Shown piece after piece: positions 44,002 to 55,868 of a DNA stretch of 64,000 nucleotides (its first letter is position 1; every line of letters starts with the position of its first letter). A program made the translations under genes and the position numbers. Under the pieces are notes generated by a model. The model was given only the letters and a program-made list of their open reading frames with translations. It had not been told where the DNA came from and did not search any database. This DNA is from Lactifluus volemus (taxonomy: Eukaryota; Basidiomycota; Agaricomycetes; Russulales; Russulaceae): contig WTXI01000005.1 of the NCBI GenBank assembly GCA_022376515.1, positions 1,426,001 through 1,490,000 of the forward strand. Reading direction: 5' to 3'.

Positions 44002-46355
44002 AATCGAGATACAACGTAGTGAGGAGTGTCAAAGGACGGAGCGTGACTTGTAAGAGGTGCAAGGATGTAAAAGAGAGACTTGATAGGGCTGAGTTCACCT
44101 GGTAGTCGGGTAGAAAGCAGGGATCCACGTTAAGTTCAACGACTGGTTCAAGCATCTTGAACAGCGTGCGACCGACAGGTTCCAGTGGCACGTTGTAACT
44201 TTTCCTTTAAGAGCCATCATGACCTTAATGAGATCAGAAATAGCAGCTCGGCCTGGGTAACACCAGTCATGAATGAAAAGTTATGCCAGTGACTAGCGCC
44301 ATTTCGAGAATCTTCAAGTTCAATCAAGACCTAGTAACTTTTGGCGAGTCGAGCACTCTTATACAGTCGCTATAGTGTCGCTCAAAGTCATTGTAACCAG
44401 TCTCAATCCTTACCTGGATTGGGGGTGATGGCCGTGACTCGACGGACAGCTCTATTAATAGCAGCCGCGGATTCCACGCCAGCGCGATGTCGGCTATATC
44501 CAAGAGCGTTCACCCACGCCATTGAAATTCGGCTCTCAACGCGTTCGGAAGTTATTACTCCTCCGGCTTTGCATCTGCGCCACCAACAAGATCTGGTTAG
44601 GTCCAACCGCTGGAGGTGTTGCCACCTCCAAAATCGTTTGCAACAAGCAAGCACGTACACACAGAGTCGCGCTTCGTCGCACCCAGGGCAACCACTAGGA
44701 TTGTCTTCTTCCGCGGAAATGGTCCTTGTCGTCTAATCTGAATCATCTCTCCCTCAGATAACGATAACCGGGTTTATCTGTCTCTGCAACTGCTGGATAT
44801 GCCACCCAGCTCGTACCGCCACCACAACCTGCCTACAACGCCCTCTTCCACCTGTCGCACCTTCAGACCCACTTCACAAGTCTTACCATATGATGAGTCT
44901 ATTGCGGCACACGATGGTATCCGAGGCAGGTGGTTATATTAACATCGAGACCTCATGTCCCTAAGGAGGTACGGTCGCGGGGTGGCCCTAGATTACTCCA
45001 TGTATCAGGAGCCCCTTCTTCCGCCTGCGGATCCTCTTGCATCGCACGCCTCCTGGAAAGTGGCTCCTTTTAAACAGACAAGCGAATAATGCATGTCCAA
45101 GGATGGTGGCGGTAAATTTTGATTGTCAGGAATATGATGTGCGTGCTTGTCGATATCCTCCTCCTCAGAATCGATTCGGTTGGAAAGGGTGTCGACAGAG
45201 GTGACGACATGCCATGCCTTTGAGAGAAGACCATCAGATGGAAGGGATGGTGGCAAAGGCACAAGCAAAAAAAAAACACCCCAATATTGGAGAATCGATC
45301 GATGAGAGCCATTAGAGTCGAATACTAGTAGACACGTGTGATCGGCCTAGACCAAACATTAGCAATGCCAATGGGGATATGATGTGAGACGCAATGCTGA
45401 GATGATCAACTGGTGACGACGCCCCAAGCCTTTGATCTCTCAACTTGGTCATCTGTTACGTAGTCCCTCTCGTGTTCTGGATCAATGTTCTGCCTTGCAT
45501 GGTCATCATTGAACGGATTTACGGAGACTTTGTAATAAGTAAAACGCGATCCACTGGCAAAGAAAAGGATGAGCACGAGAAATTGAGGATGACATCAAGG
45601 AACTCGATCCCAAGATGGCCAAAATGGTCATGTAAACATAGAAAGCGGTAGGGGAGGAGTGACGGGAGTCGCGGCTGAAGTCGAAGTCACGATGGCCCAC
45701 ATCATCGGTTTTGTGGTCGAGCACTCGTTTTCTGGTCCGGTCTCGAGGCCGGGCCTGCACTGGCAAGACACGTGGATTGGGACCAACATTTGGGCTTCAA
45801 AGAGCTCGGAATTGCGGAACGGCCACTCGGTTCCTCATTTAATTACGGTACATCTATTGCTACTTATGGACTCTCTCGAACCCTCTCGAAAGGTCCATAC
45901 ACGCACATACATACATATACACGTCCAACCATGGGGACATATAAAAACTGTACCCTCTTTTGCCCCGAGCTCATTTTTCAACGAAATGTAAGCAAGATGC
46001 GTTCATCGTGTCCCGTCACAGCCGCGGTAATCGTCATGTCCCATCTAAACTTGTTCCATCATAGCAGAGTATATGACAATTCTGTTCATTGATGGTTCAC
46101 GTTTAGATGGCACATATCGACCGGTGAGTACGGGTCATCACTCTGGTTCAGGTCCTTACACAACATGCGCTCCTTGCGATCCGGAAGACCCGTGTTTTTC
46201 CTGCGCATACTTCTGTATGCATTTTCTGTTTTGCATAGATACAAGTTCAATTCACTTGGCAGTCCATTTCAATACGGGCGAACATCTCGTCCAGACTACA
46301 ATGTCGAACTTTTTTTGAAGGGACCTATCTTTTTCATATCCTCCTCTCGTCTACG
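44002..46355. other. 2.35-kb region without a supported gene
   Basis: Frames of 80-130 codons exist (for example 44341-44736 plus, 45659-46092 plus, 45268-45005 minus), but I recognise no domain and find no consistent splice joins. The composition is not obviously repetitive. Promoters of the GH16 copy and of the aspartic protease are expected at the two ends. Confidence 0.35.
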
Positions 46356-48245
46356 ATGTTATCACGAAAATCATTCCTTATTATTCTATTAATCGATCTT
46401 GTTATTTCCTCCCCTGCTCGCAATGATGTCGGTAATCGGTATGTGTGTCTTGCCCGACAAGCAGTCGTCGCTGTCTAATCAATAGAACAAAAGACCGATC
46501 CTTTCCGGACACTCCGTGGACTATCAAAAACCTCTAGAACTTTTTGACTTGAGTTCTGTGGTCGCTACTCCTTCCATATCGTCTTTACGATCGGCTGATC
46601 CCGGCAGTAGGAGAAAGAGAGACGATCAGTGCTCTTGAAATATGCACATGCGGACAGATATCTTGCTGGGATCGATCTCAACGCAGATGACACCATCTAC
46701 CTGGCCAATCAATATTCTCCCAACGTTAGCGACTATGAATCGGAACCCCCTCCTTCACGATCCCCGGATACTCAGTTTCGGAGTGCTGCTGCTGCTTCTA
46801 GGACCGTCAAGCTACCGCTGCACGACGACGTCTCTGGCACACTCGACCTACTATACTACGGTCCAGTTGGTTTTGGAACTCCCTCGCAAGTGCTCTCTGT
46901 GGACATTGACACGGGCTCGGCCGACCTCTGGGTGCCCTTGAACTGTAAAAACTGCCACGGTCGCCAATTTTCTTCAAGCCGCAGTTCGACCTTCCGTTCC
47001 ACTAACCAGGCTTTCTCTGTCGCCTACGTAAGGTCTTTTTTTTTCTGTCCACATGTGTGGGTAACCGGGTTGCTTACTACTGTGCTCACTCTACCGATGC
47101 CCCGCCGCCTGATTTGGTATCGGACGTTTTTTTTTTCACAATCAAAAAGGGCACGGGCAAAGTCTCAGGCACCGTCATCACGGATTCCGTATCGATTGCC
47201 GGGCTGACCGTTGATCATCAAGCATTCGGAGCTGTGAGCGAGCAGTCGGACGAATTCGGAAAACAGCCGAACGACGGTCTCATCGGCATGGCGTTTGGGA
47301 CCATCGCGCAGTGCCGACAGCCCACGTTCTTCGAGAATCTTATCAAGCAGCGCATCCTCTCTGCACCGCTCTTCTCCATCCACCTCTCGCGGCGCGAGAA
47401 GGAAGGGTCTTCCGTATGTTTGTTTTTTTTCGACAGAAAAACTATTTTTTTTTTACGATAGATAGGTATGCTTTGGTTGTGTCGATTCTAGTCAGACTAT
47501 CGGCCCTCCGACGTGGTTTCCGGTGATCTCCAAAGTGAGCAGCAGCCACCTCCCCAAGCTAAAAAAAAAACAAGCCTTTTCATTTTTTTCCCGCATTCTC
47601 CAGACATACTGGACCATCGGGATGGATGGCATGTGGGTCAACGGCAAAAAGGCCCCAACCAAATTGACCGCAGTTAAGCTCGTTTCACCGATATAACAAT
47701 TCCTCCAAATCCGAGCGTTTAGCTAATTTGTAATATAGGCCATCGACACGGGCACGTCGCTGATCTACGTACCATCCAAACTCGCGATCGCCTTTTACAG
47801 CCTCATCCCTGGTTCCAAGCGCGCAAGTCAATACGGTCCCGGTCAGTCTCTCTCTTCGCCACCCACTTTATTATTATTTTTGATTATATTATTTTTTGCT
47901 ACTAGGATATTGGACTGTACCTTGTTACTCCGTTAGGCAAGTCGAGCTCTCGTTTGGCGGACATCGCTTCGCGATCCACCCTGAGGATTTTCAGTTGGGT
48001 CGTGAGAGTGCGGGCTCTGCGGACTGCGTCGGTGGCATACTTTCTACGGGCGACAGCTTGCCTCCAGATCTCGCCATCGTAGGTGATGAATTTCTCAAAT
48101 CTTGTAAGTTTGTCCCTGGTCGGATCAATCCAAAAAAAAACTCAGTCGTCCCTTATTTGATATGACCTGAAACTCAGGGTACTCCACATATGACTACGGA
48201 AACGGAGTGAGGGTAGGCTTCTGGCCGGATGTAAACAACAAGTAA
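46356..48245 (+). CDS. Secreted aspartic protease, peptidase family A1
   Basis: The ATG at 46356 begins a signal peptide (MLSRKSFLIILLIDLVISSPA). A propeptide follows, with a basic pair region and KYAHADRYLAG. The two catalytic motifs are VDIDTGSADLWVP (about 46905) and AIDTGTSLIYVP (about 47745). Flap and core segments are also visible: GTGKVSGTVITDSVSIAGL, DGLIGMAF, EVCFGCVDSSQTIG, YWTIGMDGMWVNG, and the end WYSTYDYGNGVRVGFWPD, stop at 48243. About eight short exons join in phase; the exon between the signal peptide and the propeptide (46480-46613) is not fully resolved. Such enzymes digest extracellular protein at acid pH. It is most likely functional. Confidence 0.88.
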
Positions 48246-48421
48246 AAACTGTGGGCCAGGGTGGATCTAGCGCCCAACTATCTATTGCTCTTTCCCGTTT
48301 TCAGTCTCTCTGTTATGCAATCAAAGAGCGTGCTGTATGGTCAATCTTTCTAATAAAAAAAAGGGCTCCAGAGTAGTAATATTAGAAAGGTAACTTATTC
48401 CCGGCGAGCTTAATTTATAGA

Positions 48422-49349
48422 CTAGTGCGTCTTGGGCTTTGCGCCCAGCTTTTGCCCACCAAATACCTTGCGGCGTTGCTTGATCATATGCGTGTACATC
48501 GGATACAAACCTGCACAGCCGCCATCCCCCGCGCGCCTGGTTAGCATCGGCTCACGGACGAGAGAAGAGGAAGGGACTCACCCGGCCACCACGCGACGAA
48601 AAGCACGCCACGGAGAAGCGCATAGGCATCCCACTGCGCGAGCGGCAGTGCCGAAATCCAAGACCCACCGCTCGCGATGGACAGGGCAGCGTGGCAAAGT
48701 TAACGAGCGCTTCGGAGCCAGCGCCGGTCGGGTAGAGCACGAAAAAGGTCGAGTAGCGAGTCCATACGAGCAAAGCCGGTTCCCACCCGAAGAGCGTGGC
48801 GGCGTAGAATGTGTATCGGACGACTTCGGTCAATGCCCAGGAGAGCACCATGCTAGCGTAGAACGGGCTGCGTTGGGCCTAAAGAAAAAACGAAGGACCC
48901 AAGTTTTATTATCAGAGGGATTGAAGGAGAGAGGGGGGGGAGGGGACACGCACGGAGGGGAAGCGCGCGGCTATGCACCAGACGGAGAATAGTCGACTCG
49001 CAACTTGAACTGCTGTGGTCGGCAGCGGGCTACGTACGAAACCGAGCAGGACGTGCAAAATTTCGAGCACGGCGGCGGTCTGTACGCGTGCGGTAGTATC
49101 TCCCACTGCTTCATAGGTGGTGCAGGCACGCTGGTAGAATGGGGCGAGGTGCGCGGGATGAAAGAGGGCACCCAGATGAACACGTTCGTTTTGAAGGTCG
49201 CGAACCGATGAGGGTGTTGGTGCGGGTATAAGGAGAAGAGATGTGCGAGCGTGCGGTAAGGACGAACGACCAGGCTCCGGCGGAGAGGATTGTACGTTAT
49301 GAGGTACAACTTGATGAGCGATCTGGCGCCGACACGAGGTTCTGGAAGG
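48422..49349 (-). CDS. Very-long-chain 3-hydroxyacyl-CoA dehydratase, PHS1-like, with frame breaks
   Basis: Pieces in family order are IKLYLITYN, AGAWSFVL, FYQRACTTYEAVG, ARVQTAAVLEILHVLLGFVRSP, VQVASRLFSVW, MVLSWALTEVVRYTFYA, RYSTFFVLYPTGAGSE (the catalytic Tyr and Glu of PTPLA/PHS1 proteins) and WWPGLYPMYTHMIKQRRKVFGG. The stop is at 48422. The enzyme removes water in the third step of ER fatty-acid elongation and is normally essential. Frame shifts of one base are apparent at about 49290, 49265, 49140 and 48690. The start is not resolved; a small first exon may lie near 49480. With the active-site region intact, I cannot decide between sequence errors and a real pseudogene. Confidence 0.7.
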
Positions 49350-50117
49350 AAATCGGGTTCAGAGGGTGCCTCTCAAGTTTGAGTTGATGTACAGTGCTCT
49401 GAGAGGTGGTATTCACTTTTTATTTTTTCTCTCTGAGACAATTGGGAGGTGTCGAGACCTGTGGTTGGGAAGGCATAGTGAGACGGGGAACGAAGGAGAG
49501 AGAGAGAGAGAGATACGGCAAGTGACCCCCGTCTCCGGAATGTGCTGGTTGCCGGAACACCGCGGAGGAAAGGCGAGTAGGCCACGATGACTAATGAAAA
49601 GCGCTCGGCACCACCAATTTGGAAATGGAAGTCGTTACTTCTCGGCTTCTCTGTCCGATTACGGCGGCCGCGAGGCTCGAGTCGAGAACGCCCCACATCA
49701 GTCGGCGTTTGGTAATCCGCCACTCGCCACTACCTCTTTTTCTCCGACCGTGCCGGGTCCGAAACACTATCATTACTGTAATCGCTATCACTGCCAACAC
49801 AGCCTAGAAAAAAAAAAAGAAAAAAAGAGAGGAAGAGAGAGAGAGAAGATACAAGCCACGAAGCAGGAGCGTGTGCAAAAACAACTAAGCTAACCCAATC
49901 GAGCCCGTATTGGTCGGGAAGGCAACAAAGTGAGATCCCGACCATTGGCCCTGACACTAACGAGCCAAAAGTGAACAAGAAAGAAGAGCGCGGAAAGAAA
50001 AACGTGCATGCATCGATAGCACGCGGCCATTCGATTGACATCCATCCATCGGTCGGAAACAAATCGCCTGCTCACCGATCCCCACTCTTCCAGTCATCCT
50101 CCTCCCCCCCCTTTTTT
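49350..50117. other. Intergenic, 770 bp
   Basis: The region holds a (GA)n run (about 49496-49513), an A-rich GAGA tract (49805-49845) and C- and T-homopolymers before the bZIP stop. No coding sequence is supported except a possible first exon of the PHS1-like gene near 49480. Confidence 0.4.
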
Positions 50118-50996
50118 TTACTCCTTCGGCTCCTCGGCGCTCTCGGTCACGGGCGCAGCGGCTGGTCTATTATCATCACTGCCACTTGGTGGAGGAACTG
50201 ACGAACCTCCTGAACCAATCATCTGGGCCTGACTCAACGCAGCTCGGAGAGCCGCGTTCTCAATTCGTAGTTGGTCGACCAGTGCGCGGCATTCCTCCCA
50301 CCGTCGGTTCGCCTCATCAGCTGATGCGAGTGCAGCATCAAGTAGCTGGGAACGTGATTCCAACGCTTTAACATGTCTGTTGATAAAAACGTCTTGTCAA
50401 GAGAGGTGAAAGAGTAGGCAGCGTGATAAAACGTACTGGTCCCTCCGTTCACGAAATGCGCGCTGTGCTTTACGATTCTGCTCGGCGCGTTTACTTTGGC
50501 TAAGCGTGCGAGTCGTTCCACTCATAGCCGATGTCGGTGCACCATTCGAGGCTTGAGTTTGGCGTTGTTCTTGAGTAGGCTCAGTAGGAGGGGGTGGGGC
50601 AAGTGGCGGGAGGCCTGAGGGATAATCCCCCGGCGGGTATTGAAAGCCAGGGGGAGGAATGACGTGCCCGGCGAGGTGCGCCGGAGGTACTAGAGTATGT
50701 GCAGGAGGTAGGGTGTGCTGCATGGCAGATGGTGGAGGTGGAGGAGGAACAGTCGGAATTGTATCTGCGCCCGGGGGTGATTTACGCTTTCGTGACCGGG
50801 TTTGTGACTGAGTCATCGAAGGCGGGTCCTGGCGAAGGCGCATGGTTTGTATTGTACCCTGCGATTGTTGCTGTTGTTGTTGTGAAGGCTGTTGTTGCTG
50901 AGGGGGTTGTTGATCTGAAGATGTTGTGTTCTGGGGAGGTTGGGCATTCGGAGTGCTAGGAGATGACTGCGCATGGTAAGAGGATTGAGCTAACAT
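50118..50996 (-). CDS. bZIP transcription factor, AP-1/Pap1 (Yap) type
   Basis: The ATG at 50996 is used; the longer frame begins with TTG. Residues 1-170 are low-complexity (poly-Gln, Pro-rich, a basic RSRKRKS patch). The basic region EQNRKAQRAFRERRDQ fits the N-x-x-A-Q-x-x-F-R pattern of fungal AP-1-like factors. It is split by an intron (GTACGT donor after GACCA) and followed in exon 2 by a leucine-zipper-like helix (VKALESRSQLLDAAL...LVDQLRIENAAL). The protein ends in a short Pro/Glu tail at 50118, about 270 residues in total. Such factors usually control oxidative-stress and drug-response genes. The cysteine-rich export domain of true Yap1/Pap1 is absent, so redox control by that route is unlikely. 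Confidence 0.85.
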
Positions 50997-51552
50997 CAGG
51001 ACGGTGGAAAGAAATTTGGTGAGCAACGGGGGTTGCGTATTAGTAAGATTGCCTCCAGCCGGTATCAGCCGGTTTACTCACGGGGACCACCCTCTTCCTT
51101 TCGATACATCATGTACTTGCGTGCTGCGTTTGTTTAAAGGGCTGTGCCTACCCCTGAAAAAATGGTGCAGGGAATTGCAGAGGCTTTTTGGGATGTTGAA
51201 TTACTGGTGCTATGGTTGGGGCACCTGCTTATGTACAAAATCCCTATCCCCGTTGTAGGGCTGACTAACCAACTGTCACACAATTTAGCCCTTCCCGGTT
51301 CCCTCGGCGTGATGAAATATAATATATATATATATTATTACTTTTGATTAGCGCTAGAGTGTGTGTGTGTGTGAGAAATTAACACGTAATCAGCTCATGG
51401 TATGCCATTGGCCGCGTGCTTTCTCTCGTCGTTGTCTTTGCCTGGGTCAGCCTCGAGTACGGCTTGTCCTGTCTCTCTACTCTCTTCTCTTTCCCCTTTC
51501 TTTCTTCTCCTTGAACCTATCCTTTTTTTCCTACTCATACTCCGTATCTCTC
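50997..51552. promoter_or_regulatory. Promoter region with a long pyrimidine tract upstream of the PSR1-like gene
   Basis: The divergent interval between the bZIP and phosphatase genes contains an AT-rich stretch (51318-51345), a (GT)n run (51360-51372) and a C/T-rich run from about 51468 to 51552 ending at the phosphatase ATG. Such tracts mark core promoters or 5'UTRs of strongly expressed filamentous-fungal genes. Confidence 0.5.
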
Positions 51553-53562
51553 ATGGCTCCCAAATCTCAAAACTCTGCTCAGGCAGAGTCACAGCAATCC
51601 TCATCCGTCAAACCAAAGCGTGGCCTTTTCGCCCGATCTTCCTCCAAGTCTGCATCCAAAAATAAAGAAATACAGTCAGCCACACCTACCTCGATCAACT
51701 CTGTCAACCAGTCCCAATCCCAATTAACTCAATCCGGCAGTGATACTAGCCCTCTCCCGGCTCCTACTGCCCTAACAACTACCTCTCCTTCTTCCTCATC
51801 CCCTCCTCCAACCATGAGCCAAAATGGCGTCACTGACTTTGACGCTACGTCTTCAAGTATCGGTGCCAGCCCCCAAGAAGCGCCGGTCCCGAGTGCTTCA
51901 CAACCCACAGCTGAGCAAGCCTCAGCTCAAGCAACGACGACATCGACCACGACCGTAGGGTCCTTACCCGGCACCGCGACGTCATCCGCACCCGCAGCTT
52001 CTGAACCCGCCGACGATACTGACCGGGAGAAGGAAAAGGACAAGGGTTCCCTATCCACCACCTTAACGGGTACTCATCATACTCGTGTTTCACGCAAAGG
52101 CGCACAGACAGCCTCCGAAGGCGCCCACTCATCTACCGCGGCAGAACGACCTTCTACCCCGAATTCCGCGGCCAACCACAAGGTTCCAAAATCCCAGCCT
52201 TCTCCCCGCGTGTCTTTCATTTCACGCCTATTCCGCGCCCTCGTACCGTGTATTGGTCCCTCACGCCTTCCAACTGAGGCTGCCAATGAGGTAGTCTCTG
52301 ATCCTGATTCTTCCGCTACTGCACTGCGTGAGAAACCCTCGACTCGTGACGCGGAGAAAGATTCGTCGTTACACCCCGTCCAAGAAACTCCCGTTACCAA
52401 CGAATCTCTTCCGGAACAAGCTCATCCCAGCACAGATCTCTCTTCTTCGCCCTCCGGCACCGCAGCCGAAACATCCCTCTCCCCGTTACAACTACCCCCG
52501 ACTGTGAAATTAGATAAAGATCTGGATATCGTCATTCCCCCTACACCAACCAAGATCATTCCGGAATCAGAAACAGGAGGTGTTACTTCTAGCGCCGTCG
52601 TACCCCCCGGTTCCACAGCTGAAGAGGTGGCTCAGCTACGTGTACATCAAACCCATGAGTCGGGAGATGAGAGTGATGGGACGAGCTTCACCGAGGAGGA
52701 GGTAGAGGATGTCCCTGGTATCGATGAGGCCGAGGATGATGAGGATAGGCTAATTCTGAATGGGGGTGCAGGGATACCCGTTGGCCCCGTAAGTGCCATC
52801 AGATATTTCACTATCCATACTTGGACTCATTTGCCCTCACAGGATGGTATTCCTCGACCACTCTTACCGCCAATCTCCCCACAACACATCGGACGCAAAT
52901 GCCTTGTCCTAGATCTCGACGAGACTTTAGTACACAGTAGTTTCAAGGTGTGTTGCCTTTTGGTCTCCCATCGATCTCTATTCCGAAGTTTCCTGTCCAG
53001 TCGATTCAGCAAGCTGATTATGTCGTGCCCGTCGAAATTGAGTATCACTGGCACAATGTCTACGTAATCAAGCGCCCGGGCGTAGACAACTTCCTGAAAA
53101 AGATGGGCGAGATTTATGAGATTGTTGTATTCACGGCCAGTTTGAGCAAGGTTTGTCCTTGGCATTCTCAATGTTCCGTATACTTGTCTCACCCGACTGC
53201 TTAGTATGCGGACCCTGTATTGGACAAACTGGATGTCCATCACGTCGTCGCCCATAGACTATTCCGTGAAAGTTGTTACAATCACAAGGGAAATTATGTC
53301 AAGGTAATGGTTACGTTGTTACGCTTTCGATTTGCTAGAAAACGACCGATTGCAGGATCTATCGCAGCTGGGTCGTCCGATCGCCGACACTATCATCCTG
53401 GACAACTCACCGGCTTCCTATATATTCCACCCGAACAACGCTGTTCCAGTCTCGTCGTGGTTCAACGACCCCCATGACACCGAGCTCACTGATTTGTGTC
53501 CTTTCCTAGCGGATTTGTGCACTACAGATGACGTACGGGGAGTACTAGATGGTGGTTTGTAG
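51553..53562 (+). CDS. PSR1-like CTD-type phosphatase (NIF/FCP1 domain)
   Basis: The start MAPKSQN (51553) follows a pyrimidine-rich leader. The first ~410 residues are Ser/Thr/Pro-rich and disordered, with a short basic-hydrophobic segment ([17 protein letters not shown]) that could hold it at a membrane, as in yeast Psr1/Psr2. The C-terminal HAD-type domain carries [14 protein letters not shown] (nucleophile aspartate in DLDET, about residue 436), [71 protein letters not shown] and [11 protein letters not shown], in standard order. Introns at 52789-52842 and three later ones join in phase. In yeast these phosphatases act in sodium and general stress responses; animal relatives dephosphorylate the RNA polymerase II tail. 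Confidence 0.93.
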
Positions 53563-55100
53563 ACTGCGGCATCTGTGCCGGGCTGTGCAGTCTAGCTTAA
53601 CCCGTGTCTTTCCCCACTTCTGGAGTCGCGGTACCCTCCCTTTGTCCATTTCTCTTGGTCATTTCCGGTTAATTGGTACATACAATCAATTCTTTATACC
53701 CTGCAATCAAGTCAGTCACATTCGTATCAGCTTCGCTTCACCGTTTCCTTGCACAGTTGCACACTTTCTCTCTCTCTCTCATCTAGGCCTACTTGCATAC
53801 CCGTCAGTGGTACCAAACCAGACCCTCAAGACGAGCATCCTTTGCCGCTTCTGCGTTTCACCCTTACTTTTCATCCCCTCCTTTTTTTCTTCTGCGTCGC
53901 TGGTTGACTACGCTGTCCTCGGAAATACACCACTTGCATACATGCCATGACCTGTATACTTCCACACCTTCCTTTTTTGAATCAATCGCTTCTCTCTTCC
54001 TCCCATTCCGGGGGTACTGTATACCTTCCATTCCTTCTTTTCACGTTGCCCACGACCAATCGTGTAGCCTTCCTTTCTCCTTCCACGCACCCCATTTTGC
54101 TCGTACTATCCTTCCCCTTCAAACCCTTCACTTCGGTCGGGTTATCGCTTTCGCGCTTGCACGTGAATCTTTGGACTTTCTCTGTGCCAGTGGCGCCAAT
54201 CCCCTTTTCCCCTTTTAAATCCTCGTTGACCGGTCTTTTTTTTCTCTTTGCTTTTATTATGTTACGTACTGCCTGGTTTTCCCATTCAGCCCAACTTTTT
54301 TGCCCCACTATTCACGAACTGGTTACGATGAAAAAAAACAAACAAAAAAACCACAATGCGACGATTCTTATTTTTGCCCCAACCCTTTACTTGTCCTTTC
54401 CTTCAAGCTTCAAGCTTCAAGTGATCTGGGTTTGTTATATTTAGACTCAACGCGTGATCATGGGATGTGATCAGTCATTTTTTAATTCGGTCCTCTTAGT
54501 GGGGTCGTGGGCCCACACTACCCCAAAAAGTCGCTAACATCACGAACGCTTTTTTAAAAAGGTTTCCGGGACGAAATTCATGGAATAACGTTGGATGATT
54601 GAAAGATACGACTCGTGTACGATTACTAGATCTCTCATTTTTGACTGAATACACGGTTTTGGTCGCCGGTTGGAGCTTGTTATTCATTCAAGTCGTGTGG
54701 GTGACATACTGGCAATTCGCTGACAAAAACCCGCAGCAGGCACCAAAGCACGTCAACCGCAGTAACGCGGAACGCCTCCGTTTCAGCCCAAACTCTTTTC
54801 GTCCTTTCTTTTTTTTTTTTTTCCTTCTTCTCATCTCTCGCCGCCGGATCAGCTCGGAGCTACTGCTTGTAGTTTATTATTATGATGGGTTTCGGGATTA
54901 CAGTATAAATCTTAGTCACGGTTACGTCATGGAACACAAGTAAACTCAAACCTACGACGACGACAAACCGCTACACGTACACACTGTTTAATCCGTATGG
55001 ATTTATTATTACGTTGTGATCTACGAAAAAAAAACGCGTGGCTCTTGATCATCACGTCCAGTGACTTGACATCGCTCCACCTCTACGGAATATCTTGGAC
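53563..55100. other. 1.5-kb intergenic, T/C-rich
   Basis: The stretch is strongly pyrimidine-rich on the plus strand up to about 54300, with several poly-A and poly-T runs and a short TTCAAGC triplication (about 54403-54421). No gene is supported. It includes the 3' end of the PSR1-like gene. Confidence 0.4.
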
Positions 55101-55868
55101 CTTTTGATCGATTTTGCGCCGGTTCGGATGTCAGTGCAGTGATTGCATGTGTGGTTTAACGGCACCTTGGTTGCAGACCCCGGAGCGGCACGAAGAACCG
55201 CATGGGCACTACCTCCGAGTCAAAACTTCTCAGACATGGACCCACTTCTCCGATCCGCTTTTGTTGAACTACAATACTTGCCGACGCCCTTCTCCATATT
55301 CCCTCGGACCCTACTGCCGCGTGACGATCGGAATGTCTCGGGTTGAAAAGTCCCGTGGTAGAAGAGTACGAGGACGAGGAAGATGATGACGACACGTCAG
55401 GCATCTTTGTTCAGACGATCACTCACTCAGGTCTTATTTTCTTCGCCGCTGTCATTTATTACCCCAGTGATGTCCATGCAAACATCTTTTTTCTCGGAAG
55501 AGGGAGACAGACAGCGTCTGATGCGCCTGGTGTTTGCGCCGTCCGACGGCCACTTGACTGCATTAAGACCCTTATCTACAACAAGTCTGGGTTGAATAGC
55601 CCAGATCGTAAGTGTACTACATGCCGACGTCTGCCTCCTTCAATTCTTTCGACTCTAAATTATATTCATCTTGAAACTAAACTTGAAGCTGGTCCGTTGT
55701 AAGGTAGAACGAACTGAGCGCAAGAACGTTGACGTTCTCAACCTTCACGATGTGCGGTACAGTGAGCCAAGTTGAAACAGAAAACAACGGCCAAAACGAA
55801 CCTATGGTCCAAGTTCAAAATACTTGGCGTTATGATTTAAAGCATTCTCAAACTTCACAATTACGTTA

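Noticed and set aside
44341..44736. 131-codon plus-strand frame
   Set aside because: No motif, no splice partners, arginine/serine-rich composition typical of chance frames.
45659..46092. Possible secreted enzyme fragment (LHWQDTWIG)
   Set aside because: I could not match it to any family, and neighbouring frames do not extend it.
52077..52400. 107-codon minus-strand frame inside the PSR1-like gene
   Set aside because: Shadow of the low-complexity N-terminal exon on the opposite strand.
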